DNA from: Astrothelium macrocarpum
Lineage: Eukaryota > Ascomycota > Dothideomycetes > Trypetheliales > Trypetheliaceae
Reading direction: 5' to 3'
DNA length: 64,000 bases
Assembly (NCBI GenBank): GCA_021030915.1
Contig: JAGEMR010000034.1
Location: forward strand, 124,001 to 188,000
A program made the translations under genes and the position numbers. The notes below the pieces were generated by a model. That model was not told where the DNA came from. It did not search any database and worked only from the letters and a program-made list of their open reading frames with translations. Positions within the stretch are counted from its first letter, which is position 1; each line of letters opens with the position of its first letter. This document shows, piece by piece, positions 22,774 to 34,309 of the stretch.

Positions 22774-24715
22774 TCAGTCACTTGATATTTCTCCTTGCTG
22801 CGGTAGATGGAGTTCAAGCATGCGACCAGCCCGCTTGATACGGCGGGAGCTGTGTTTAAGGTACAGTATGCTTTCCATGGGTATCTTTTCGAATAATGTG
22901 GAGGATTGTCCATTGCTGGTCAAGAGCACATTAAAGGCAGTATTCCTGTCCGTTTGATGCGTTAAAAGAACATCTATGAACTCCGCCAAGGCTGGATTTC
23001 CTTCCCCGTTGTCGAGAACTGCCAAGTTGTCTACGATGCAATAGGGTATCCATTTGGTATTGGCAAGCAAGTCTTCAAGGAGCGTAATAGCCGGCTTCCA
23101 TGAGAACATACTCCCATCCAGCTCCTCGAATCGACTTGAAGTCAGCTCGACTATTCTGTCCCCGTCGCCGAACTCCAGAAGCTGCAGGATTAGGCTATAT
23201 ACCAAACCAAGCAAACCGAGATCTTCCGCGCTCTGGCCATCCTGAGGTTTGTACGACTCTGGTAATTCGCAAAAGTGCACCAGAAACGGCGCTTGGGCGC
23301 CATATGCAGCAGCAAGAGCAGCAAATGCTGCGGTTTTTGGAGGGTTTGAAACGGAATGGAGCTCCACTGGCCCTGTTATCCATAGTATAGTAGACTGATT
23401 GGTCGACGAGATCCACTCCTTGAGCCTTTGGACGACCTCCACTTCGGCAAACCTACGCTCTCCGTCTACAAGAAGTTCTAAGCCACTGCTTCCAGTAACA
23501 TATTCCTTCAGCCTCCGTGCATAGGTTAATGCAAGCTGTCTTTCGTGATGAGAAGTAGCACCGTCTGCTGAGGAGGTGCTAATCGCGCTTATACGTGAAT
23601 TAAACGATGATTTGGGCCCTGGTGTGGAATCGGGATCATACACAAGGCCCCGATTACTGTCCCTCGCCATAGAATCTAGATAGCGAAGTCCTGCGAAACT
23701 TAGAATCTCGCCAAGGAATGCCTCGCGTTCACAGGCTTGACGCCAGCGGCTGACATTGGCTTCAATGTTTTCCAGCCTTTCTGACTGCGTGAAATTATCG
23801 TGCTGGATTCGGGTCATTGCATCTGATATCCGGTCCACGCCAATGTGAGTATCCCGAAGTTCCGCATGGCCGGATAAATTCTGAGCACGCTCCATTTCTT
23901 CAATCTCCCTGCGAATATGCGTGACCGTTTCTTCCAGACGCTTTGGTAAGGCATCACTGAAGCTGGCTCTGAACCTGGATGCTGATGAAGAAGAGTACCA
24001 TTGGATTGCCTCCGTGAACAGCTTGAAGATCTGTTCATATATCTTTGCAAGGTGTCTTTGCATAATGGTTGTGTTGAATAGCTGTACGATTGTTACACAT
24101 CGACCTGCTTCTTCCGTGACTTCAGCAACTGTCTCGGCTAGAGTCTCACCGATCTTTGTGTGCGTTGTGGAAGCCTGGAGAGCTTGGTAAGTTACAAGTT
24201 TAATTCGTGTATTTCTAGTCTCACATGAAGAAGGATGGTTATTGTTCCGCAGAATACGGAAAAGTATTTGTCGTCTGAAGGAAACAGCTCAAATATAATT
24301 GAGTGATTTTTAAGCGTTCGGCATATCTTGTGAAAGTATTTCGAAACCTGCGGCCTTGATCAGTGATTCGTTCATTGCCGAACATCTGCACCCGTAATAA
24401 ATATAAAGTTATTCATCAGCATTCATACACTGGGTGTGCAAAGTAAATCAAGTCCTCGCTACGCCAATAACCGGGGAACAAACCTTTCCTTGCTTCGACG
24501 TCATCTTCTCTTCAAGATCCCGGACAACCGCCTCAACATCTTGAATATCATTGATAGCAGTGCCGGACAACTGTTCTTTGGTCTCTCTCCGCCGTTGTGA
24601 CCTCGACCAGATACGAGATGACGATGATTTGGCACGTCCATCAGGGATGCTCGCGATTGCAGAGTCCCATGCTTGAACCAGAATCGACTTTGCGTCTTTC
24701 ACAGCTTGGAAAGGG
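22774..24715 (-). CDS. STAND-like protein, DUF7708-type N-terminus, degenerate P-loop (5' end unresolved)
   Basis: I could resolve three exons, complement(22774..24174, 24225..24347, 24484..24715), about 585 aa; further 5' exons must exist because 24715 starts in phase 2 without an ATG. The part around HASTTHTKIGETLAE and AKIYEQIFKLFTEAIQWY resembles the N-terminal helical domain (DUF7708-type) of fungal NLR-like proteins. The following domain has the NACHT-like order of hydrophobic strands (TILWITGP, FLVHFCELP, WIPYCIVDNLAVLD) but no GxxxxGK[ST] Walker A. The protein stops soon after with no WD, TPR or ankyrin repeats. It may be a decoy or regulatory relative of STAND proteins, or a decayed one, although the frame is open. 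Confidence 0.65.
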
Positions 24716-25764
24716 CTATTAAGAAGCCGAGTCAGTAAACGCTATATCTTCTTATCGTCTTGGGAGATCCCACGGCAAAATCTCCTCGACATTTTGGTAA
24801 AGGTATTTGAATTGATGGCGTTTGAAAACCTCGGTATCCGTCGGTTGGATTTCACGAGGCTCGGAGAAATCCGGTCGAGCTATCGGGCCTGCCACGGCTG
24901 TGCACTCCAACTCCATCACAATAGTAAGACAAGAGAATGCGCAACTTAATCTGAAGTCAAAGTTGACATGGACCGGACATCAAGGTAGGTGCACCAAGAA
25001 GCACCTTCATGTCTGGGCGGGCATTCCCAACGTCCGAAATGAGTAAATCCTCTTGCTGTTCCCTTTGCCAGGTTCTCGACACGCGATGAACTTCGCGGTT
25101 CAGCCTCTGAAGACGCTCGATTTCGCTTTTCAACACCATGTGAGCCTTATAATCAACATCTGCTCTGAATAACCAAGTCAGAATGGTTCAGCCGCTGCGC
25201 CAGGCAGCAGAGTCAAAGTTACACGGCTTGGTCATGGAGCGGCAGTGCCTCACTGCGCCGTCCTAACATCTCCTTAGCTCGGGGGCCAAAACTCTCGCCA
25301 ATTCTACTTCTACTGGACAGTCTTTTTATGCAGAAGTTTGATTGGCGGACTTGGGTCTCGGTGCATGTGGACGAGACGAGAGTTGCATCATGATGCGCGC
25401 ACAGCCACTGGCCGTGAAAGCCTGCCCTTCCGTGGCTGTCTTCTTGCGAAGCCGTTTTTTAAGAAGCGCACTGTTGGTGTACTCACCAAAGAAATTGTCA
25501 TGATTTTTTTTGTGAGACTACCTTGTGCTAGTCAAATTATCGTATCCAAAGCACGCTGAAGCAATACTATCAATAAACAGCCAGTAGCCTGGCGAACCCA
25601 AGCGCCATTACTGTGTTTTGCTCCCCGTACTAATTGCGTCTTTAGAGTTGCCAAAGAGTTTTCTTTTATGGAATCGCTCCGCAACTTGATCGTTGTGCCT
25701 ATTCCATTGAAATAGGCTATTGCGACATGAAAATTGGGCAAAAAACGTTTCGTACAAAAACATT
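24716..25764. other. 5' region of the STAND-like gene and divergent promoter
   Basis: Minus-strand coding-like segments here (near 24725-24918 and 24957-25139) probably belong to the 5' part of the STAND-like gene or a relic of a sister copy. One ends in the motif QFKYLYQNVEEILPWDLP. I found no set of splice sites keeping phase. The right part must carry the AAA ATPase promoter. Confidence 0.4.
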
Positions 25765-28700
25765 ATGAAAGAAGACAAGGATGTTGTAGGACGATGCGCC
25801 CCCGCAAAGGTTCCGAATGATGAACAGGCAATTGAAGTGGACGTTTGCAATCACATATCTTCCACTTCCGAGCATGGCGATTCCGCCCCAATAAAGGACT
25901 CTGAAAATGATTCTCGACCAACTCCACCTGGTGAGACGACACCTCATTCGGAAACCGAACTGGGCTTGGCACAAAATGGATGCTCGAATGATAACGAGAC
26001 AGATAGTTTGAAGAAAAGGATCGCTGGTGGCATATGCCTGACTATTCTTGGGTTTGGTCCGGCACCTTTCATTGTGCCGGTCAAGACCTGTCATACATGG
26101 GATGTTAGTACTTTTTTACTTTGAAGTTTTGTCTTGTTAATTGTTGTAAAGGGACTTCAGCGTCGGATTCAGTCTTTGCTGAGCGGGGAAGAGAAAGCCC
26201 TGACTGCATTTCGTGAAGGACATTTTGTCCTCTCAGATGCATTGAACCAGGGGACCATCCAACCTGATGATTGGCGATTGATTGCAAAACCCAACATGTC
26301 AGTGTGTTTATCTATCAAAAACCTGAATAAGTTCTATACGGACCAGGCGAAGAAGCCTGAGCGTATTGATTGTGAAAGTGACAGCACTGATGAGTCTGAG
26401 CTCGAGGAAGATGAAGAGGGCGAGGGCAAAGGAGAACTCGCATATTCAGTGAGAACTAGATATATTACCGAATTCTATGGCCTTCCAGATCGTCACGGAC
26501 CCGGGCTTTTCCTACACAAAACTGTTACCGACGATCCCTTGCCTTGGAAACGCACATCGTTCCGAGATATTCCGGTTTTCGAAGAAAGTCGACGCATTGC
26601 ACGAAGACCAATAGGTGCAGGCAGCCTTGGCCGCAAAAAGAGAGCCGGTAAAATTGACATTTCACCACCTGGACCGTCATTCCCATTTGGTCCGGTGCCT
26701 CCAATACCCCCGCCACCGCCAGTAGGTGATTTGGGAAGCCAACAGAATTCGCAAGATGTGCCGGCCGACTACAAGACACTGCTTGAGACAGACGTGACGA
26801 CAAAGCTTCAACTTCACATATATTCCTTACCACTGCTTAACGCACTGAGAGCCGTCGTGAGCTATGCTTCAGGTGACCCGTCGAGTGAAAGTCTCGAAGA
26901 GGGAACGTTCTCATATCCATACAAGCTTTTATGCCACAATAAAGATCGTTTGCAGGCTTATAAGGAGGCTGGTAATCCGAATCATAGTGCCGAACGCAAT
27001 CAGCAGACGGGAGAACACATCGAACATCTCATCAAATTCTTATATAGTCAGCCTGGCATCAGACTCGCGGAGGTGGAAAAGCACTGGAATAGCCCGGTTC
27101 CGGTTGTCGCTTTCAGGGATTTGTGGCTATTATACAGACCAGGGGAGGATATGTATATGAAAGAGGATGGCGTACTGAACGCATACGTACTCGACTCTGT
27201 CAGTGGCCCAGTTCCCAATGAGTTTGGAAAGGATAATCGCATAAGGACTTATTCGTTGGGTCTATGGTACATCGACTTTGATGGAGAGAAATTGGGTCGG
27301 TGCTTCAAGAAGATCGCGGTTGGCTACTTCCAGGGAACTAGGGAGATATCGGCTTTGTCCGTCTATCCGCAGCGTTTTTGTACTGAGGGTAGCCGAAGTG
27401 CGAGAAATGGCACTCTCGTCCAGCGTGGTAGGCATTTCGTGAAGCTATGCAAGCAACCGACTTTGCAGGAATATAGCGGAAAGGGAACATTTCATGGAGT
27501 AAAACAGGTATGTTACCTTTCTCCATTCTTTTCACTCGGGCCATCCAATCTCAGACACTTCATCCGAATTGGCCACAGCTACGTAGCACAGTGGTCGTAG
27601 CGCCAATGATTCGTGGGAACATCGATGGAACGGATCTCTAAGAATGTATGGAACTTACCAGATTAACAACTCATAGTATGCCAAGGAAAGGGTGATGGCA
27701 GACCACACAGCTCGTCCGTGGTTACTTCGTGAATTACGCGAATGCAAACTTCACATTCCACGCCTGTCAGGCCTGAATAAAGTGGCGCTACGTCCTTCGG
27801 TAGACTCCGACGACGAATACGGCTATCCACCATTCATGGAAGCCCCACCACCTGTTGTAGGAAATTCACATTCCGGAGCTTCCAAAGCTCTCCCGAGAGG
27901 TTGCCGGTGCGATGAATGCTTGCCACTCGGCTCATCTGCTTTTAAAGCCACCGATTTCCACATTGTCTTTTCGGAATACGAGGAAATTGATCCGATGCAA
28001 GATGACGATTTAACTCCGCACCAGTATATGTTGTGTTCGCAATGGTTTTATGGGTTCATTTTGAAAGATCGTAAATGGGGTGGGTTCAAGGTCCTCCATG
28101 CACACTTACCGAAGCTCACATGCCTTAGACCTGCTCGATGTGTCCGGTCTTCGAGATCCGTGCATAGTTCGAAATGCAATCGATAGCCTCGTCATGTCCG
28201 TTGAGACAAAAGACATGATTAGAGCAATTTGTGAGACTTACCTTCGGGGAACGGCTGGAAAACAATTTTTCACCGCGGATTTCATCAAGGGCAAAGGCGA
28301 GGGTCAGATTTTCCTGCTCCATGGACCACCTGGCACGGGAAAGACACTGACAGCGGGTAAGCGGCCATGATCCTATCTGAGGTACCATTGAAATCTTGCT
28401 AAAGTCCCGTCAGAATGCGTTGCAGAATACACGGGCAGGCCGTTGTTATCAATCACAGCTGGAGATTTAGGGTCTAACCCAGTTATCCTCGAAGAAAAAT
28501 TGTTGAGATACTTTCGAAATGGTAATGACTGGGACGCCGTAATTTTACTGGATGAAGCGGATATTTTCCTTCATGAGAGAGGAGATGACGATTTGAAGCG
28601 TAATAGTATCGTATCCGGTAAGATGTGATGCTTGATCCAAGCTCCCAGTATCTTCTAGGATAAATCTTCTGGCTCAAACTATTGCTGACTTGAAGCCTTG

Positions 28701-29238
28701 ACACAGTTTTCCTTCGTGCAATGGACTATTTTGAGGGGATCCTCTTTCTCACTACAAATAGAGTCGGAGTCATCGATGAAGCTTTCAAATCGCGCATCCA
28801 CATGCAGCTCGGTTTTGACGAACTAAGCAATGCCGCCCGTAACAAAATCTGGGAAATGAATTTTGAACGATTACGTCGCGCTGAGCTAAAGCTTGATTAT
28901 GCGTACAGCGCAAAGGAGTATGTGGAGCAGAGCAAAGAGGTGAGAGACCTCAAGTTGAATGGACGAGAAATACGCAATGGTATGTTTGAACGCGGGCAAG
29001 GAGTATCTGGAATTTCCGCTGATTTTTTAAAGCATTCCAAACCGCAGTTGCTCTGGCAGTAGATGAGGGTTACCGTAATGAGCAAGGACATACGGTATTA
29101 TCTGAGAAGCATCTATCTGCAGTTATGAGGATGTCCAGGAACTTTAGAGAGTATATGAAGAAGACAAACAAAGCAGACGATGCAACACTTGCGCATGTGC
29201 GCGGACATCGTTATGATCGCCCCAAGAATGCCGAGTAA
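25765..29238 (+). CDS. large AAA+ ATPase with fungal DUF7025-type N-terminal region
   Basis: Seven exons, join(25765..26103, 26152..27507, 27677..28079, 28129..28356, 28414..28617, 28707..28979, 29033..29238), give 1002 aa in continuous phase. Residues 1-110 are hydrophilic. The middle carries a proline tract and the DUF7025-like block around DLWLLYRPGEDMYM. The C-terminal AAA module has Walker A GPPGTGKT at about 766-773, Walker B DAVILLDEAD, sensor-like LFLTTNR and the arginine-finger region FKSRIHMQL, so it should hydrolyse ATP. The family is fungus-specific and of unknown client. The 169-bp second intron is longer than the rest and could hide a small exon. Relics of a sister copy's 5' end flank the hAT element downstream. 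Confidence 0.85.
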
Positions 29239-29601
29239 TGACGCAATCGACAAACCGTAGCCACCGAGCAAGATTCTTCCTGTGGTATGAACGTTCTTGT
29301 CATGTAAATATGTCAATGTATTCAAAACTTGCGACTGCTTAGCGCTTGGTCCCAAAGCTATTTAACTCTTCATAAGGTGCGCTTCTATAAAATGTGACAA
29401 GTCGAGCTGCGCGAGCTTTCCTGACTTGAGCTGGTGATATCATGGTGTTATGTCCGTTACGAACGTATTCGGTCAAACTCCCGATACATGCTATTGTCGA
29501 TGCTGGTAAGAATGACGTGGCAACTCTCAGGCAGTACATCGGTTGAATACTGGACAGAAAGGATTTTGCACACACACGTTGTGACAGAAGACAAGACAGA
29601 G
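29239..29601. pseudogene. relic of a second AAA ATPase 5' end, left part
   Basis: The last 50 or so bases before the hAT element (about 29550-29593) align with 25735-25782, the start region of the intact ATPase; both contain TGA.AGAAGACAAG. The equivalent of the ATG is GTG here. The rest of the stretch holds minus-strand frames without a family signature. The relic continues on the other side of the transposon. Confidence 0.6.
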
Positions 29602-29617
29602 CAGGGATCTTAAAAAT
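29602..29617 (+). repeat. hAT left terminal inverted repeat
   Basis: CAGGGATCTTAAAAAT, preceded directly by the target duplication AGACAGAG. Confidence 0.97.
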
Positions 29618-29761
29618 TATTCTACATTCATAAGTTATGAATAATTCAGCAAATTCATAAGTGAATAAATATGAATGAATAATTCATAATTATTCAGCTT
29701 CCGTCTGATTTTCCAACTGAAAACTCTTTTCTTCTACAAAGTATCTTTCTTTATCATACCA

Positions 29762-31883
29762 ATGGCGTCGAATTCTGAAGCTTCCTTTACAACAACTCCT
29801 TCGAATCTGTCTGATGAACGAAATTCTCGAAAAAAGACTTCTGATGTTTATCAGTATATACGCAAGCCGTACGACGACGAACCAAAGACCAAAAAAGGAA
29901 GACCGTTATATTACTGCAAAGCTGAGGGATGTTGTTGGAGCTCAGAAATAATAACAAATATTCGTACGCATCTGAAGGGACATGGTATCATGAGCGAGGC
30001 TCGCATCCCAAAGGCAAAACAGACTGCGTATTCACAGTTAACTGCACTGTACGCCCAAGCGATGGAAGACTCGTACGAAACAAATGAGCTTGAAGCAATG
30101 GTTCTGAAAAGGATTATAAAGAAAGACGTTCTAAAGCAGGTGTTGGTCAACCTTGTTGTTGTACGAAATCTTCCTTTTGAAGTCGTCAATTGGTCAGAGT
30201 TTCATACACTTTGTTCAATCCTGAATCCAGAGAGCAGGACGATTCTCCCCACCAGTTCTCATACTCTGACCTCGTACATCCAAGATCAGTATGCTATCCA
30301 ACAGGACCTCGTACGAAAAGATCTTCAATCAGCATTTACAAGTATTCATCTCTCAGTCGATATTTGGACCTCACCGAACAACCTTCTCTTTCTTGCGATC
30401 TGCGGCCACTATATAAATAGCCAGTTAAAGCTTCAGAAAGCCCTTCTGGCTCTTCGTACAATAGCAGGTCATTCTGGAGAAAATCAATGGGATATTCTCC
30501 TTCCGGTCCTTCGAGAATATGGAATTGTACGAAAGATTGGTACTGTAATTGCGGATAACTCTGGAACAAATGATACTCTCTGTCGTACGATCAGCGAATA
30601 TCTACATAAGGAAGATCTAAAATGGGATTCAAAAGAGCAAAGAATCCGCTGTCAAGGACATATCATTAATCTTGCTGTTCAAGACTTTCTCTTCAAAGGT
30701 GTAATTGATACATCTCTTCTTGAGTTATATGAAAAAGAAGAAAGCGAAGGTGTTGAGTTAACTCAACAGCAAAAGAAAAAGAAAGAAGAAGATTTCCGTA
30801 CACTTGGAGTTCTTGGAAAGTTACACAATGTTATTGCTCATAGCCGTAGCTCTGCAATTCGTACGAAAGAGTTCAAACGAATCGTTGGAAGAATGATACC
30901 ATTAGACAATCGTACAAGATGGAATTCGTGGTACTCTCTTCTTGAAATTGCTCTCAAGCACGAGGCAGGAATAGATGAGTACATTAAGCATCATCTGGAG
31001 ACTCTATCATATGATGTTCTTTCTGCATATGATTGGAATCAGATTCGTATAATCTGTGACTTTCTTCAACCATTTAATCGAGTAACTTTAGAAACGCAAG
31101 GAGATAGCGCACGTTTAGACAAAGTTCTTGTATCAATGGATATTCTTTTAACTCATATTGAGGAAACTCTGGTAAGTTATATAATCTTTTTTAAACTCTT
31201 TTATACAAAATATTAATCGGCCATAGGAGAAATATAAAAAGGTAGATAAAGAATACACTTTACGAATCCAAAAATGCTGGGAGAAATATCGTATGTACTA
31301 TCAGCAATCAGACATCTCACCGTATTATGCGGCAGCACTAGTTCTTCACCCCCAATTTCGTTCGAAATATATTCGAACAATCTGGCGAAAGAGTTGGGGC
31401 GATTCAGCACTCAAAAGAGTTGAGGCACTTTGGAATAAGTTTAAGAGTACTCATTATGTACCTGAACCTCCCTCGTACGATCAACTCCAAAGCCAAACCT
31501 CACCAAAGAAAGAAAAGAAACAAGATTCGTATGATAAGATCTTCGCAAGAATTGAGAGCCAAGTAGAGACAGAGAATGGAGAAGATGAGTTTCGTAGTTA
31601 CTGTCAGGAAGCGTCATATAGAATTGGAAAACTGACAGCTTTACAATGGTGGTGTCAAGATCAACAGCAGAAACGTTGGCCATTTCTTTCACGCTTTGCA
31701 ATAGAAGTTCTCTCAATTCCAGCAATGAGTGATGAGCCAGAGAGAATTTTCTCTGGAGCGCGCCGTACAATCTCATGGGAAAGAAGCAGGCTTGATGAAG
31801 ATAGTATTGAAAGGGTTGAATGTTTAAAGAGTTGGATTCGGAGTGGTATTTTAATGACTGAGCAGAATGCGTACGAAGACTGA
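29762..31883 (+). CDS. hAT transposase with BED-type zinc finger
   Basis: Two exons, join(29762..31171, 31227..31883), give 688 aa. The 55-bp intron (GTAAGT...CATAG) is in phase and removes the only stop. A BED-like finger lies at about residues 50-75 (YYCKAEGCCWSSE, RTHLKGH). The central part has the RNase H-like core, with LSVDIWTSPNN and GTVIADNSGTND as likely first and second acidic-residue regions. The C-terminal dimerisation block contains LSIPAMSDEPERIFSGARR and the following helix ISWERSRLDEDSIERVECL. It should bind the element ends, excise and reinsert it. The coding sequence contains CGTAC or GTACG about sixteen times, far above neighbouring genes. Confidence 0.95.
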
Positions 31884-32088
31884 AAAACGTTTACCTTTTC
31901 TCTCAGAAGAGAGTCGTTTGTTTTATTCAGTTATTCTAGAATCAATAGAAATACATAATCATAATATATCTCAGAATCAAATACGTTAGTGTACAAAATT
32001 TATAAAAATTCTTAAAAATTCTTAAAAATCCAATAATTCATTCATAATTATTCATAATCTGAATATATGCATTCATAATTATTCATAC

Positions 32089-32112
32089 ATTTTTAAGATC
32101 CCTGAGACAGAG
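32089..32112 (-). repeat. hAT right terminal inverted repeat and target duplication
   Basis: The inverted repeat spans 32089-32104 and the duplicated target AGACAGAG spans 32105-32112. Confidence 0.97.
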
Positions 32113-32160
32113 CGCCCCAGCAAAGGCTCCAAAAGATGAACAAGCATTGGAAGTATAAAC
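32113..32160 (+). pseudogene. relic of a second AAA ATPase 5' end, right part
   Basis: This stretch aligns with 25798-25845 in exon 1 of the intact ATPase: CGCCCC.GCAAAGG.TCC, GATGAACA.GCA and GAAGT are shared. Similarity fades after about 47 bases. The relic frame is broken. The transposon therefore inserted into, and split, an already degenerate duplicate. Confidence 0.65.
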
Positions 32161-32331
32161 TAGCGACAAAACGATAGATAGACTCACAGGCGACAACTAG
32201 GTACAACCCCTTGTCTTCCTTCACTTTCAGAAGTGAACGATTGGCGGGCAAACCTGAGTCGTGATGGTGTAATACGCGGCATCTGAGCTATACATGAGCT
32301 TCGCTAAACTAAATGACATGCAGCTTGTCTT

Positions 32332-34309
32332 TTATCCCTTTGTCGGAGCCTCATCTTTCGCGAAACCAGGACTACCAGATTCAGGCCCAGGCGACGGCAT
32401 TTCATCACTCGCCAAACTCGAGACTGTCCCGGCCTCAGCACTGTCTATGGACGGCATAGTTGCAAGCGAATCCGTCGAAGAATGCGAATCTTCCATGACA
32501 AGCTCCGCCATCATTTCCGCCGTCGCCATATCCATTGCATCCTGGTGCACCTCCGTCTGACCTTGATCATTCATTTTAACTTCGATATCACCCTTGGCGC
32601 TTTCGTCGGCGCTGAGATTATCGACGAGCGTGAGTCCCTTGAGAGAGTCCACGCCTTTGGCAACCTTCTCCGCCGACTCTTCTGGGTCTACTCGCTCGTG
32701 GTTTTCGGGAATTTCATCATCTTGGGCGGTAGTTTCGACGTCATCTGAGGTCTTCCATTGACGGTATTTGTCCCTGATGCGACCCTTCATTTCATGCCTC
32801 TTTTCTTGGATGTGATTTTTGATCAGAGATCGATCAAAGTACTTTGGAGATGCTTTGACTTCAACGTTTTCCACGTCTGTAGCTTTGGTCTCAAGATTTG
32901 TGGTAGAAGGCCGCGTCTCCTGATGATCAGAAGCGCCCTCGGATTTCTTGAAACTCTCCATAGCTCCGGTAGTGATCTCATCAACCTCATGCTTATCTTC
33001 TTCTTCACCTTGGTCATTGAGCTTTGGTGCCGAATCCGTACTTTTCAGGCGTTGATACTTTTGCTGGGCATGACGCCATGCCTCATGCTTTTTGTTGCTG
33101 GCCCATTTCATCTTTTCGATACCTCCAGATATCTGGCGCTTGACTTTGGCGGCACGTTCGGGCCCCAAGGTCTGGTCGAGGAATTGTTGCCTTTGCAACA
33201 TTACCTGCGGATGGAGGTAGTAGTAATCCCATCGCTGATCGATGTACGCCAGTTTCTGGTCGGCTTTGAGCCAAAAGCTATTGGTTCCCGCGCGCTTCTC
33301 TACGTGTGGCTTGACTTCCTGTATAACCTTTTTGCACCAGTAGAAATAGATGGATGCAAACACCGAACCCACAGCAGATAACCAGAAAGTGGACTTGCTT
33401 GTCAGAGTCTTGTTCACTATCGATCGCTCCTCTTCAGGTTCCGTGATGGCTATCGCCAGGAAAGTGGCGAATGTTTGGCAATTATTCACCCATAAGTTGT
33501 ATTGAGAATTGTCTCCGGAATCAGCAAAATATCGTTCGTACATGTGTTTTGCGCGAGCGCGGATTTTTCGATTTGATTGGGATGTTTTGCTGTCATATAA
33601 GGTCTGCCAATTACCACGCAAGGCCTTGTTCTTCGTGATCATGAACCAGATCCCTTTTGATCGATCTCCGGAAGCGCTGGTATTAAAAAGTTCCTCCGCC
33701 TCATCAAGGGGTCTGATCTCTTTTGAATTCTGATCTGTGAGTGTCCCGGGATCTCTTAATTCGTAGAAGTATTCGCCAACCTGGTTGGAGCTCAGCAGGG
33801 CTACATAAGATTTCACTACAGGACAGGCATACTTGCAGACACCAGTGCGAGGTTTCGCCCTTTGAAGGCACGTATTTAAGAGGCCCAGAGTTGAACGCTT
33901 TGATGTTGCGATTGTAGATCTTTACGACCTGCGGTTCACCGTCGTCGTCTTCTGTGATCTCACTGCTGACTTCTTGAAAATCCTCCGGATTGAAAATACG
34001 CTGTAGTGCTTTTTCGCGGTCTTCTGCACGTTTTGGATGCTCTATCGCAGCAGTCCACATGACACCGAGCAAACCCCATATCATGAACAAATGGATCGAT
34101 AGAGGATGATTCATTGCCGATGCTATAATACCAACACGAGCTTGGACAATCGCTGGCTTGGTTGAGCGTTCCTGCTCCTCCAGACCGATCATATCGCCTA
34201 GAGCAATACCCGTACGCTTTTTGCATTTCCTGAAAAACACTCGAGCATCTTCCGATGGTAGCCATAGGCCGATATGGTGAGCGAGATTGATAGCCGAGCT
34301 GTGTGACAT
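32332..34309 (-). CDS. papain-like-fold (NlpC/LRAT-type) membrane protein
   Basis: Two exons, complement(32332..33780, 33833..34309), give 641 aa; the 52-bp intron (GTATGC...ACCAG) joins SHWCLQ to VGEYFYELRD. This puts His155, in a SHWxL context, ahead of NNCQTF with Cys260, the His-then-NC order of LRAT/NlpC-type permuted papain folds. A hydrophobic segment follows at about 290-307 (FWLSAVGSVFASIYFYW). The remaining 330 residues are highly charged, with likely coiled-coil parts (KHEAWRHAQQKYQRL, RHEMKGRIRDKYRQW), and an acidic tail. The family could be a protease, deamidase or acyltransferase; the substrate is unknown. The start at 34309 is the only in-frame ATG upstream of the conserved part. 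Confidence 0.72.

Larger units (their letters stand above)
29602..32104 (+). mobile_element. intact hAT DNA transposon, 2503 bp
   Basis: The element has 16-bp perfect terminal inverted repeats, CAGGGATCTTAAAAAT at 29602-29617 and its reverse complement at 32089-32104. It is flanked by identical 8-bp target duplications AGACAGAG (29594-29601 and 32105-32112). The CAGGG start and 8-bp duplication are the hAT hallmark. AT-rich subterminal repeats containing ATTCATAATTATTCA occur at the left (29682) and twice at the right (32040, 32071). One uninterrupted transposase gene with one intron fills the middle. Perfect ends and an open gene suggest recent insertion. Confidence 0.97.

Noticed and set aside
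24957..25139. Separate small coiled-coil gene upstream of the STAND-like gene
   Set aside because: The 60-codon frame looks like an exon of a larger gene or relic and has no stand-alone support; no phase-correct join was found.
31172..31226. Premature stop as evidence that the hAT transposase is dead
   Set aside because: The stop lies inside a clean 55-bp GTAAGT...CATAG intron; the exons join in phase.
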